Shown in pieces: positions 24,617-36,852 of a stretch of 64,000 bases of DNA (position 1 is its first letter; each line of letters starts with the position of its first letter). The notes under the pieces are model-generated. The model saw only the letters and a program-made list of their open reading frames with translations. It searched no databases and was not told the DNA's origin. Source of the stretch: Elysia crispata (lineage: Eukaryota; Mollusca; Gastropoda; Plakobranchidae). Location: positions 117,501 through 181,500 of the forward strand of contig JAWDGP010007289.1 in assembly GCA_033675545.1 (NCBI GenBank). The letters run 5' to 3'. The position numbers and the translations under genes are program-made.

Positions 24617-25103
24617 TAATTATTTACAGTGTATTTTTTTTTCTTTTTTTTTGGTTTTGTTTTGCGTTTTCTTTCCTTTTAGTTCTGTAAGAATTGAAAG
24701 TGCCCATTCTCTACTCATGTTTCAAGTTATGGAAATATGAAGGGAAAGTGCGACTTGATCATCAACTGAAATGCATAATGGCCTTTTTGTTTTACATGAA
24801 AGAAAGTAATTTTTTTCCCAGTTCTTATAAAATTAGCCCATTTTCAGTTGACCTCATAACTGTTAACTGGCTACCATTTGTGAAAACAAATTTGACTGCT
24901 GTTTACTTGATTCCGCTGCAAACATATTATTCGGAACCTCCTCTAATGGGAATCTCAAGCCGGTAGACATAGATCCAATAAACTGACAATATTAGAGGAA
25001 AATTTACACTCACAAAATTAAATGTCATATCAAATGCTTGACTATTATTTTGATTGATTAATATTAAATACATACTAGCTTTATAAACGTTTCCTTTAAA
25101 ACA

Positions 25104-25131
25104 GATCTAATCGAGATCTAGATCCAGCAAC
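25104..25131 (+). promoter_or_regulatory. AGATCTAGATC motif at the CYP51 start
   Basis: The last bases before the CYP51 ATG contain CAGATCTAATCGAGATCTAG followed by ATCC, the same word family that is clustered near the HPRT start. A regulatory role is inference. Confidence 0.25.
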
Positions 25132-25272
25132 ATGTTTTCAGATACAAGTTTCGAACAATTTCAAGAGTCGATTGGAGGCCTGACAGATCTAAGCACTGGA
25201 AGCATTACTCTTGTGACCACTACTCTTGTCTTGAGTGCTGCATTAGCTTATCGTCAGCTATGTGGAAAGACG
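25132..25272 (+). CDS. CYP51A1: CYP51 coding exon 1
   Basis: Residues 1-47, with the hydrophobic membrane anchor [17 protein letters not shown]. The start context CAACATG is favourable. Donor ACG/GTGAGA, phase 0. Confidence 0.9.
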
Positions 25273-28200
25273 GTGAGACTTGAAGCGAGAGATTTGTTTG
25301 TGTGTGTGTGTATTGATTGTTGGATAAAATTAATCATGTTATATTTGCATGAACGCCAAGTTCAGGAATGGGTTTTAAAATTAAGTGCACTTTCAAATAG
25401 CTGGGATAGGAGTCGGTAATTTCCTGTCTGCTTGTACAGTCTAGATGTTACGGTAGGAGTTCCGATTGGATATATTGGTTCAGTGAGTTAAGTAAGATAT
25501 ATGATATGGGTTATATAATGCCTTTTTTTATTCATCATTCAACAAGAATTTTCCCTATGGAAATGGACTTTATTTTAATGTCAATGTATTTCAGTCTTTT
25601 GATTGTGAAAACAAAAAAGATGACTAGGTAAATATATTCAAAGAGCTATGCATTCAAGACTAGCATAACTTTCAAGTTTCAGAGTTCTTAAATTTCTAAT
25701 GTCTCACTTCCATTGTAATTTCCAAAGTAGATCCATATAGGGAAAGAGTTCCATTTAGGTACGGACTAATTTACACACCAAAGAGGGCTTTGTTTGATCG
25801 GGACCATAGAAAAAGATTGGGCTTGGTTTTTGCTTGGGCTTACACAAAGAAGAAAAATTAATTAATTTATTTCAGCTCAGTCTCTTATCTGTTGCTACTG
25901 TTTCTTCTATGTAAAAAACCGTCCGTACCTAAAAGGTACTCTTTCCCCATATAGGCTTCTTTTCATCTTTTTCTATCTTTATAATTTTTTTAGTGATTGA
26001 CTTGTGTGCATCCTATTCTTTCTGTATTTTACTATCTGTCTTACACTCACATTTCACTCTATTCATTCTTTTGGGCACATCTTGTTAAAAAGTAAAATTT
26101 GAACTATGAAGGAAATCTTTTTTTATATTTTTTAACAGGACCATGGGAAGATGCCACCCCATATACCTTCATCAATACCATTTCTTGGACAAGCAATAAG
26201 CTTTGGTACCAGTCCAATAGAGTTTTTATTGGCAGCATATGAAAAGGTAAGTTTAACATCTATGAAAGGCTAAACTTTTTCACCAAGTATAGCTGTATTC
26301 AAAGCCCAGACCTCTTGGTCTTACTAAACTACATGTATATTGTTTGCCCAAATCACAAATGAGCCATTTATAAAATCTTTTGCCGCATCATATCATGTCT
26401 TATGATAAAACCTATTGAAGGAAGCTGGTTTATCAAAGTCTTGACCCAAAACAGATTAGTGATTACGGTATAGTGTTTCAACAATATCATTAGTCACGCA
26501 TGATTTTGTTCCAAACATTCCAATGATTAATATTTGTTTACTCAAAACAAGTTTACCAATTTTAAAAAATTTTTAAAATGATAACCTACGAAAATATTCA
26601 ATAGCACAATTTAGTTAATTGTAAAATGACTATAAGAGTAAGAAGTATGAAAAATTTTTATTGCATTCAAAGTGAAAAAATTTACTTTCACTATTTGATG
26701 TCAAGCAACTGAGCATTTCCACCCACAATTCAAAAACTTAACTTATTTTGGCTTTGGAAATTGGGTTACATGATAATCATAAAGATTATTCATTGTATAA
26801 ACAAATTTAAACTGTTAAGATACATGAGCTAATAAAGTGATAAAAATATAATTAACAGCTTTACCTGCTACTTTCATGAAAAGGCTAGTCCCGTAAGTAG
26901 TCTTTAGACTGTATCGAAGTAAAGCTCTTTTTTTTTTTAATTTTTAAGGCTTAAGTCATAAATTTTCCTCTATGTTCAACATTACCTAACTGATGAAGTG
27001 ATGAATGCATATGACATGTTTAATATAATTTTTAAATTATTTCCTCTTTTCAGTATGGACCTGTGTTCAGTTTCACTATGGTTGGCAAGACTTTCACTTA
27101 TCTTGTTGGATCTGACGCATCCACCTTAATATTTAACAGCAAAAATGAACATTTAAATGCAGAAGATGTCTACGGTCGTTTAGTCACCCCAGTGTTTGGC
27201 AAGGGTGTAGCTTATGATGTACCAAATCCAGTGAGTACAGATATAAGGCTTGAGAACAATGAGCATATGTATTTTTAAAAGTTATCTTTTTTGAAGGCGG
27301 AGAAGGGGAGGATTCGGTTTCATTTCTAGCTCAAGTGTATTACTTCTTATATTATTTTTTCATTGAACCAAGTTGGCTAATGTTTTTAATGTACTGATTC
27401 TGAAAAATTTGAGGTTAGAGGAAAATTCCTATAAAATAATTAATCGGAACAAGAGTTACAAAATACAAAAAGTGGTCTTAATAATTTTTATTATTTCAAA
27501 ATTCCTTTTTAGATGTAATGATTTCATATTGTAATCTTTCTTTCTCTCATGTAATATTTCTTTCTTTTAGATTTTTATGGAGCAGAAAAAGATGCTAAAG
27601 ACTGGACTGAGTATAAGTCATTTTCGAACTCATGTTCCTATCATAGAACATGAGACAAGGGACTATTTTGAAAGATGGGGATTAGATGGAAAGAACAGTA
27701 AGCCATTGTCTGAGTTTGGTGTATTAAATTTTCCTTTTTTTGTTTGTTATGTTTGTTCTGTTTCTATGAATTTTTTTTTTGTTATTTCCTTGATATCTTT
27801 GCATTAGCATGGTGTGAGAGTGCTATGGATTCCTTGAGGTTTTCCATATTTCTTTTTATTTTATAAATTTATATATTTAATTTTAAGTGTAAATTAGACT
27901 ACATGCCTGTAGGAGAGGGTGGTACTGGTAGGGTAATACATCTATTTGATGAAGAGAAAAGCTATAGTGGGTTGAAAAGAAGGAGGGAGTGTTTTTCATA
28001 TTTTTTTTTGTAATGACTATTTCTGTCCCATCAAAAACAGATATTTTAAATTCGTCAGATGAATCTCTAAATCAGTCCTACTGGGTCAGGTAGTGGAAAT
28101 CATAATTCTAGGGCAAAACAATTAATTAAAGATAGATTCCTTTGATTCTTTTTTTTTTTTTTCAGAGAGCAAAAAAATTCATAACTCTTTTATTGTCTGT

Positions 28201-31200
28201 TTATGATATTTTCCCCTTTGAGGAGCTGAGGGACCGGGAAACACATTTTTCTAAATAATGATGCCTTAAAATGTGATATGTGCCATGTGCACAATAATTA
28301 TTGGATTGAGTTCAAGACAATTATTCTACTTGAGTGTCATTGATATAGTTGTATAAATAGATCAAGAAATGTTAAAACTCTTAGCTAGGCTAAGATGATG
28401 TGTTGACTCCTTTGAGAAAAGCTGTCTACACCTAATTTTCTTCTCGTTTTGGAGTGTAAAGTGAGTACTTAATTATACGAACTTGAAGCCCTTGTCAATA
28501 TACAACGTTGATGTATTCATATTTGCATTAATTTTTTCATATTTATGTAACTCCCTTTGACTTTGCGGGATGAGAAAAGTGCATTGATTATTAATGTCTT
28601 TTTGTAAAAGGGCATGAGCATTTTAAGGTTAACTCAAACTCAAAGTTGCTCTAAAGTAATATAATTTTGTTCCTTATGTTCATTGTTGTACTCAAATTTA
28701 TGTTATATAAATTGACTGTAATAAATGAATGGAGTCATCGTTTTTTTTCTTTTTGTATTTGTTATAATCCTTTCCACTCTCTTTACAACAGACATATTTG
28801 AGGCCCTTTCTCAGCTTATTATATTGACAGCAAGCCATGCTTTACATGGTATGTATGATTTTTATTTTTTATTTTTTTTTATTTACAGAATCTTAGCCTC
28901 TATCAACTGAAAATCTTCTTCTGCAAAACACGTTTTCAAACTTAAAAAAATAGAAGCAATTTTTTTTATTTCTTAAGAGCTTTGAAAGCCACTGACAGAT
29001 CAGCAGTTGATTTAAATCTATATGTGTATTTGCAAACTGGAAGTAATTTCTTCCTTGTGGATCAGTGTGTGAAGGAAAAAAAAATATATAAGTAAATTGA
29101 TTTCATGTACATCAGGGTCAATATTTTAAACTTATCAAAGTTTCTGATCAATTCATTTATAAGGAAAATATTATGAAATAGAGCATGCTAAAATCTCATT
29201 TTATTTATTTTTTTTTGTTAGCCACAAAAATATTTAGAATAAAGCAGGATAATTTTTTCCTTCATTTGTAGCAGATTAAAAATTTTTTAACCATTTTTGA
29301 AATAAGTCATGCTTATGTGAAGGAAATTTCCTTGAGACGTCATCAGAATTGCTATATCTGCTTCAGAATTTCCAGATCTGTCATATAGCTTCAATAAGAG
29401 TTTTAAAAATAGATTCCAAAATTACCAAAACCATCATAAGATCTTAACCTACTGAATTTGTACTAATTGTGTAATATTTTTCCATAAAATGGCTAATTGT
29501 CATTCATTATTTTCAATGTCTGTGCAACATTTGTTGGACTAAAAAATAAAAGTAATGTTCATGGACTTCTTTCTAAATTATAAATGAAGAGCACTGCCCA
29601 AAAAATATAATAGTGACTTTAATTTATTCCTAATTCATAGACATCAGTGGTAAGCCTGGAAGATATAACATAATAATATATCTTTCATCTACATGTGAAT
29701 TTTTGTTGTAATGAAAAAAAAAGATACCTTTACTATGCTCTGAACTTTCTGTGCATCTACCCATGAATAGAATATCAATTTAAACTGAAATTTACAGCCT
29801 ATTCATACAAATATGTCCACAGGCAAAGAGATTCGAGCATGTTTGGATGAACATGTTGCTCAGCTCTATGCAGATCTGGATGGCGGCTTCACTCCCCTTG
29901 CCTGGCTACTGCCTGGATGGTTACCTTTTCCTAGTTTCAGGTTTGTACTTACTTTTCATGTATATCTTTATTTCCATTAAGCGGATCACAGTTTTAAAAA
30001 TGGCACAGATAGCAACTAATTTTTCTCTCAACATGTCTTCCAAAAAACCAATGTCTATGTGCAGTGACTTTCAAATTGAAAGAAATAAATTTCTTTTCTA
30101 TTTATTTGTCTTGTAGATGAGTTGCTCCTTTCTTTCCACTTCAGGAAGCGAGACAGAGCTCACATTGAAGTAAAGAAAATATTCCGCAAAGCCATTCAGA
30201 AAAGACGGGCTGATCCCAATCCTGACGATGACATGCTCCAGACTTTGATAGAGTCCACTTACAAGTATGTTTTTTTATTTAAAAGGAGTTTCAGTTTCCA
30301 GAAATAAAGAAACATCAATTTCCAGCATTAAATTAGTCAGTCATAAAATAATTGTCCACATGAGCTTAAGCTGTTTAAAGTCTTTGGCAAGTCATAAAAG
30401 TATAAAAGTATGGTTTGGTATTTGACACGGAAGATTAGAAAGGTATTTCTTAATAACTTTAAGATTTTATTACTACAAATATTTATCAAATATTAGTGTT
30501 TCAATGCTTTTGTCATATTTTAGTATATAAAAGTACAATACATATATCTATATTCTTTATTTTTTATTATAATGGTTAACATTTTCTTTTAAGTTTATTA
30601 TTTGAATCCAATAGACAACTTTGGTGAAAAAACAATTGAGTATATATTCTTATTACTTTTGAACTTTTTTTTTTGCAAAAATCAAGCTAGCTTACCAGTT
30701 TGCTCCTCATCTCTTCATACCTAGTGTATTAAAAAATTGTTAAACAATAAACAACTGTTAGGGTAATTTGACGTGAATAAATGGAGAAAAAATGTTTTCA
30801 GTTCAAATTTTGTTAAAATTCTTTTATGAAATGTCCAAAAATTATGTCTTGCTTCCTTCTGCACTACATGTACTCATTTTTCTTACCTTATTGTTTGACA
30901 TGATTCTAATTTTATTTCCTATACAGATCTGGCAGGAAACTGACTGATGATGAGATCACAGGCATGCTTATTGGTCTTCTCCTTGCTGGTCAGCACACTT
31001 CATCTACCACCAGTTCTTGGCTTGCCTTCTTCTTAGCCAAGTATAAAGATCTACAGGTATTTTAAATTGCCCAATGATTTCCTACATATGCATGTCCATA
31101 AGGTCCCCACTGTTTGCTTCATCAGACTTACTTCAGCAGGCGAATTACATGATCAAATTGTCACATTCTTTCAATGTTTCCTTAGTTAATGTATGGCAGA

Positions 31201-33485
31201 GCAGCTCTTGTTTCATTGTATCTTTATAATAATTTGTTCTGTTGTCTCAAATTCTTTTTTTTTTCCTGCAGAATTTTCATATTTGGGACTGCTTTTGTAG
31301 CTGCCAGAAAACATACATAGTGCCTTACTGTTATACCAAAGCCAAACCACAGGTTTAATGAAAGTCTAAAAAAATTAAAACTTTGCAAACTCTGGAGATT
31401 TTTTGTGGGCCTAGTGACTATATAATGTTTTTTTTCTATTGACTGACTCTGTGCCTAATCCTATGACTTCACATATTTGTACTATATTCCTTGTGCCGGT
31501 CTTTTTGTCCCAAAAACTAAGGGGATGTAATGCCACAGAAAGCTGCTCTCTTTCTATTTCATTCTTGTGTAAAAGTTTCATCAATATCTTGTAGTGTGCT
31601 TGTAACGTACATCTTTTGTATGATCTTTGATATCTTTATGCCTCAGGTGTGCATTAGACTCTTCCATTCAATGGCATCTTCTTAGTGAAGATATATCTCT
31701 GCATTAGAACCTAGCACTGACAAAGAGCAACGTTTTCATCTCCACAAAATTGGTAGTCAAATATATTAAAAGGATGACAAAGCTGCAGTCCCAGTGCTTA
31801 ATGTTAGTATTATCCAGAACGCGAGTCTTTAATTTTGCTTGTTATCAGTGCCTATTGGGTTCAACAGTAAATACCCTACTTGATGTTTTCATCTATACTA
31901 AAGTATGAGATTCTTTGAAAGTATGAGGTCCTTGGGAACATTTAAGTTTGCAACCACAATGAAAAGTCTCTTGACATGACAATGCACTATTTCCCCTCCA
32001 GGAAAAGGTGTTCGAGGAGCAGAAGCAAGTATGTGGCAATTCATCTGCTCCAGTAGATTATGACCAGCTCAAAGACATGCAGCTTCTGGACAGATGCTTG
32101 AAAGAAACACTTAGGCTGAGACCTCCAATCATGACAATGATGCGTATGTGCCGAACTCCTCAGGTAATGTCTATGGAAATGAAAATGAAAATCATGTCAT
32201 TAATAGATTAAGATTTCTAAACCTATATTCATTTTAAGAAATTTGCATTTTATCTTACTAGCCTTTGAGAACATTTATTTTATCCTTTATCCCTCGTAAA
32301 AAAATATTTTATTCAAGTCTTTTTGTGTATATGTGTGTATGTAAATATTCCAGACGATCATGGGCTACACAATTCCCCCTGGACACCAAGTGTGTGTCTC
32401 TCCAACCACAAACCAACGCCTGCCAGATGCTTGGAAAGACTTTGATAAATTTTTGCCTGACAGGTATGTAAATAAATTACATAATGGACTTGAGATTTTT
32501 TGTGAAGTTTTGCCTGTGTTTTTTCTATAATTTAAGTGGCAGTATTTTTCATTCTATGATTGCTAACTGCCATCTCAGTTGTTGCCGTGAAAAATCTAGA
32601 TTAAAAAATATTATTAATAATGAATGAAGTAATATAATGGTGAATTCCAAACAGATTGAAGTTAATCATAAATTTGAGTTATAATTAAAGACTCCTTCAG
32701 TTCTCAGATGGAAAGATTCTCTCTCTCAGTTAAAGTTCTTTGGGTTTCTTTTCTTCTCTGAAATCAACCTTTGCAATGAAAGAGGGATAAGCTTATTGTT
32801 AGAATTTTTTTTTAATGAAAAGTGATTTTCTTATGATTGCTAAAGCTGCATTTGAATGAGATAAATTGCTATAAATGAAGTAATTACTCTAGTTTTATTT
32901 TTACAGACCTAGGATAAATTGAAAACAATTGTAAAGATAACACAAAAAATATGGGACATGTTTATTACAAGAATATTTTGTGTGGTCTTAAAATATTTTT
33001 TTTTCTTTAAAGAGCCCTTTAATTCCAAGTGACCATAAAATAACATTGGGTGAATCGTTCTTCAATTTAAAAAGGTTGCTTTGTCTATCAATGCCTGAGG
33101 GGATAATTTTTTTAATTGTCAAAAGATCCATGACTCTTGTTTCTAAAATTCAAAGATTAAGGTATAGATTTTTCTTTATAATGAGTTTGCAGGTTCAGAA
33201 GAAAAGAAATATAATAATTTTTTTTTCTGTTTCATGGACAGATTTATTGACCCAGAAGTAGCAAACAGCGAGAAGTTCGCCTATGTGCCTTTTGGTGCTG
33301 GCAGGCATCGTTGCATTGGGGAAACATTTGCTTATATCCAGATCAAGACTATCTTCTCTGTTCTAATAAGGAAATACAAGTTTAGTCTTGTAGACAACTA
33401 TTTTCCAGAGGTCAATTATACCACAATGATTCATACTCCAACAAATCCTATTATACAATACACATACAGGGATCATTCTGTTTAG
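25132..33485 (+). CDS. CYP51A1: Sterol (lanosterol) 14-alpha-demethylase, cytochrome P450 family 51 (11 coding exons, 497 aa)
   Basis: Endoplasmic-reticulum P450 that removes the 14-alpha methyl group of lanosterol-type sterols in three NADPH-dependent oxidations. Exons: 25132-25272, 26139-26246, 27054-27230, 27571-27697, 28792-28848, 29823-29940, 30145-30264, 30927-31056, 32002-32163, 32354-32463 and 33242-33485. All introns are GT-AG and the frame closes to 497 codons plus TAG, close to the usual 500-510. Features: N-terminal membrane anchor about residues 22-40; CYP51-specific B-helix region [14 protein letters not shown] (129-142); I-helix AGQHTSSTT (303-311) with the His-Thr pair in place of the usual acid-Thr; ExxR at Glu361/Arg364; heme loop [10 protein letters not shown] with ligand Cys441. 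Every hallmark is intact, so the enzyme should be active. HPRT lies upstream and divergent, ARHGAP downstream and convergent. The family call is very secure. Confidence 0.97.
25733..25955. mobile_element. 223-bp MITE-like element with about 35-bp terminal inverted repeats
   Basis: Left end 25,733-25,766 and right end 25,921-25,955 are inverted copies, with a few mismatches and one extra G. Both share GGGAAAGAGT and TTTAGGTACGGAC. No coding capacity, so it would be non-autonomous. It lies in CYP51 intron 1. The CATATA at both ends leaves the target-site duplication unclear (TA is possible). Family not recognised. Confidence 0.75.
26139..26246 (+). CDS. CYP51A1: CYP51 coding exon 2
   Basis: Residues 48-83, with the Pro-rich hinge and [19 protein letters not shown]. 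Acceptor TTTAACAG, donor AAG/GTAAGT, phase 0-0. Confidence 0.95.
27054..27230 (+). CDS. CYP51A1: CYP51 coding exon 3
   Basis: Residues 84-142, [19 protein letters not shown] through the B-helix/BC-loop signature [12 protein letters not shown], which lines the substrate pocket. Donor CCA/GTGAGT. Confidence 0.96.
27571..27697 (+). CDS. CYP51A1: CYP51 coding exon 4
   Basis: Residues 143-184 and part of Asn185, beginning [14 protein letters not shown]. Donor ACA/GTAAGC. Open sequence past the donor is intronic. Confidence 0.94.
28792..28848 (+). CDS. CYP51A1: CYP51 coding exon 5 (57 bp)
   Basis: Residues 186-203, [18 protein letters not shown], with split codons at both ends. Acceptor TTTACAACAG, donor CATG/GTATGT. 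Confidence 0.95.
29823..29940 (+). CDS. CYP51A1: CYP51 coding exon 6
   Basis: Residues 205-242, including [20 protein letters not shown] and GWLPFPSF. Acceptor GTCCACAG, donor CAG/GTTTGT. Confidence 0.95.
30145..30264 (+). CDS. CYP51A1: CYP51 coding exon 7
   Basis: Residues 244-282, [20 protein letters not shown] and the acidic segment after it. Acceptor CACTTCAG, donor CAA/GTATGT. Confidence 0.95.
30927..31056 (+). CDS. CYP51A1: CYP51 coding exon 8 (I-helix)
   Basis: Residues 284-326, with the oxygen-activating I-helix [16 protein letters not shown]. Acceptor TATACAG, donor CAG/GTATTT. Confidence 0.97.
32002..32163 (+). CDS. CYP51A1: CYP51 coding exon 9 (K-helix)
   Basis: Residues 327-380, with [20 protein letters not shown]. 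Contains ExxR Glu361/Arg364, which stabilises the heme core. Donor CAG/GTAATG. Confidence 0.97.
32354..32463 (+). CDS. CYP51A1: CYP51 coding exon 10
   Basis: Residues 381-416, [20 protein letters not shown] and on to the PERF-like region. Acceptor ATTCCAG, donor CAG/GTATGT. Confidence 0.96.
33242..33485 (+). CDS. CYP51A1: CYP51 coding exon 11 (heme-binding loop, stop)
   Basis: Residues 418-497, with [20 protein letters not shown] (heme ligand Cys441) and NYTTMIHTP near the C-terminus. Stop TAG at 33,483-33,485. Confidence 0.97.
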
Positions 33486-35518
33486 AAGCACCAAAACATC
33501 ATCCAAACGCTCCTGATTAGCCAAATAGTCCACGAGAGCGCTTTCTTTCCAAATTAAACAGAATATCAAAATTGTGATGACCATAATTTTTTAATATGAA
33601 CATTGCAACAGCATTTCAGCATTGATTGTTTTGTACATAAAGATTTGGTCTTTGGAACTGACAAGACTTTAAAAATTAGTAAACATTAATAGCCTTTTAA
33701 TGTGGTAAAGTATAAACAGGAAGCTACTTGCATGAATGAAATGTCAGGAAAATCTTTACTTATTTTTTTCATTACATATAATTTTTAAAAAATACTTAAA
33801 AGAAATAACTGCCATATTCAAATATGTTTCATTTGGCTTTTAGCACACAAAAAAAAATGAGGTGAAATATTCCAGGATCACTCTGTATACTTTGGTTTAC
33901 TTTTTGCCTTTTCACCACTGAGATTCTTCCCTTGCAAAGTTGTAAAGCAGTAATTTTCCTTGTATAAGACTTACAGATAGAGACTTAAAGGATGTTAACA
34001 ATTTAAAATATCAGTCACTAAAACTCAATGCTTTTAGTGTAAAACTACAGCCTTTTCAGGGGAACCTAGATACAAATCTCGGCTTGGCATCATTTGCTTG
34101 GAAAAGGCCTGGTACCTAAATGTTTTTCATCACAAAGAAACCTTTACCTTAAAGAAAAAAATAAACATATCTGAAGCTAGAGAGAAATTTATTTAGTGAA
34201 CAAACATTTACCAAGATTTATATGTAGAGCTTTTATAGAAATTTGTTCTTGGAAAGGGCATGGCAAAGGAACCAAAATTTATGGGGTTTAATTTTTGGAG
34301 AGATTTCTTTTGTGAACATGTATAGTTTTCATTTTATATGAGATAAATATTCATGGTCAAAAGGCTTTAAATTCTTATCTCTAGTCGTATTTATTTTACA
34401 CTAGCTCAATTTTATGTTGTTATATTACTAAAATTATGCAAATGGAGACTAATGATTTTGTCTCAAATGATGGCATGGAATTAAAAATGGTGGTCCAGAA
34501 TGTAGTTGTCTCACAGGTGTCATTTCAATATTTTTTTTGCACCAAAATGAGATTTTGTGTGTTGGATTAGATTTGGAGTTTTGAATGAGATTTACCCTTG
34601 TTTCTTTTTTTCATTGTTGTTTTTAACTATGTAAGAGTCAACCTTTTATATTTGATAAATTGTTCACAGGTTTGTTTCTTTACACATATTTATTGTGATT
34701 AAGTGTGTTATCTTTTCCTATTTTTTTCCCCTCTCCTTTGACATGATTCTAATGCCATAATTATATTGGTTGCATTTTGTCCTTTTTTTTACAAGGGTTA
34801 TAGACTTCAGTCTCGGAGGAAAATTGTAACTACCATTAAGATAGATCAATGCCTGTTACAAAATATTTATGGTCTTAATGTTTTTCAAAATAAGAAAAAA
34901 AATGTAATTTGTCAATTCCGTTTTTATTGACAGCGTGATTTTGCAATAATCCCACTCACCATGTAAAACACCATCTGCTGATTTTTTTTTTTTTTTAATT
35001 TTAGTTCCAATTTGAGTGGTTTTTTTTTTAATCCTTCAGTTGCGTAATAGTCTGCCTATAAATATTTATAGGGATTTTTTTTTGTTTGTTTTTATTTTAT
35101 AGAGATAGTAATTTTAGCGATTTCTCTCAGGTTGGGAGAATACTTATACAAGATAGTTAGTAAACTACAGGTCTTCCTAAGCTGTGAGAAATCTGACTAG
35201 TTGAAAGATACTCTTCTCTTAATAATACCAGTCATGAGTGATAATTATTTTCTTTAGGTTGAGCAATTAATCTTGAAAGGATATTAAATGCCTTTATTGT
35301 GTTATTATTTATACGATTTCATTTTTTTAATCTCTTAAAGCTGAATTCACAATTTATCTGGGTTTATCTTTTGACATTTGAAATTTTGAAAGTATTATTT
35401 TATATGTCAGCTGTGTCTCTATTTTGTTCAGCATAATGGAAAAATTAAAGTCACATGTATCTCTAGATTTTCACAAACTTATGTCAAATATTTTATTTTA
35501 TTGTGCCATAGGTGTTTT

Positions 35519-35524
35519 AATAAA
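35519..35524 (+). terminator. Candidate CYP51 polyadenylation signal
   Basis: AATAAA about 2 kb past the CYP51 stop, followed within 40 bases by a GT-rich stretch as expected for a cleavage site. Confidence 0.4.
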
Positions 35525-36424
35525 AGAATACACAAATAGAAACAGTTTTGGTTTAGTACCTCTGTGCTATGTGTAGAGCTCCTTTTTTAAAGTTTTGTGA
35601 TACAAAGAGAGATAATTTTCAATTTCTTTCAAATCCTTATATGTTGTCATGATCAAAATTTTGGCAAGATCACCCTTAAACAAACGTACATAAAATTGTT
35701 TTTGAGAATTGAGAAAAACTACCAGACTTCCTGTTTTATTTCTGGAGTCCATATTGAAAATTTGCCACTACAATTTGTTGTCCAGGTAATTTTAAAGTTG
35801 TCTATCTTAACTTAAGAAACATTCAACCTTCAAAACTCTGAGCAACTGTGCCCTACTGCTATCTGGAAAACTTCAGTGTCTTAATAGTTGATGACGTTAT
35901 GGTTATCAAGCTCAGTGTCCATACTGATGCAGTCCTAAACAATAGAGTTTTGGTGTCCACACAAATATCTTTGAAAGTTTGAAGCGAGTCAGTAAATTGA
36001 CATGTGCGTCTCTGTTTCTGAAGCACACAATTATTTAATCTTTTTGTTTAACAAACTTTATAACATCATAAAGGATCGAATATCTTGGATAGATTTTTTT
36101 TTTTTAATCGAAATTTTTTGTTAATACTCAACTGCCAACACTCATGATACTACAAAAGTAAAACTCAAGTTTTAGGAGTGAACAGAAAGTATTTATTACT
36201 CCTACATATATGAAAATCATTCAACAAGTCATTTATACCTGGTATAAGCTAATTTTTTTTTGTTTACAAGGATTTTAACATGCATGGATTGAAGAAGTAA
36301 CATTCAAATTTATGTTGTATAAAAGAACCGAATTCATCAGCACTTGCCAATACCCACTGAAATTCAAAGTAGCAGTGGCTGTGTATATTATTTCCATTTA
36401 AAAATTAAAAGAGTGTATTTAAAA

Positions 36425-36430
36425 AATAAA
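36425..36430 (+). terminator. Alternative CYP51 polyadenylation signal
   Basis: AATAAA followed by AATTTGTGTTTAGTGCTGTG, a GT-rich downstream element. Use unknown. Confidence 0.3.
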
Positions 36431-36846
36431 GACTTTACAAGACATAATTTGTGTTTAGTGCTGTGTCTTCGTAAAAGGGAATGTATTGACTGACAAAGTC
36501 ATCTAAGTCATCACAAAGACCACTTTCGTGATTTAAGTGATACCTCTAACATTTCGTTTGAAGAAAAGGGAATGTGTTGCCTAACAGTTACATCATTTGA
36601 AATGATAATTGAAGCATCATTGTGGAGAAGGTTAAATTTACGTTGGCCACACATAAACTAAGACACAAAGACAAAGAACACGCTCCTAAAAAGCAAAACT
36701 ACAAAGAAAACCTTTCCATGACTAGATCTTGTTTGTTTCTTCACCTTTTTAACTTGAGCTTGTATAATTATTAATATGTTCCAGAATTGTGTCCTGCTTG
36801 TGTATCTTGTGTAATTATTTGTACAATTCTCTACCCTTAAAACCTA

Positions 36847-36852
36847 AATAAA
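36847..36852 (+). terminator. Alternative CYP51 polyadenylation signal
   Basis: AATAAA with a T-rich stretch about 20 bases downstream. Use unknown. Confidence 0.25.

Larger units (their letters stand above)
18695..25131. other. Spacer between divergent HPRT and CYP51
   Basis: A 6.4-kb region between the two start codons that must hold both promoters and 5' leaders. The stretch just upstream of HPRT (about 18,780-19,030) has more CG dinucleotides than the surroundings, which may mark its promoter. No convincing TATA box was seen. It also contains the repeats and the orphan ORF listed separately. Confidence 0.6.

Noticed and set aside
24507-24740. Poly-Leu ORF resembling a signal peptide
   Set aside because: It is the (TTA)28 repeat in frame; there is no protein-like sequence after it.
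33363-33584. Minus-strand ORF opposite the CYP51 last exon
   Set aside because: It is a shadow of the CYP51 coding exon.
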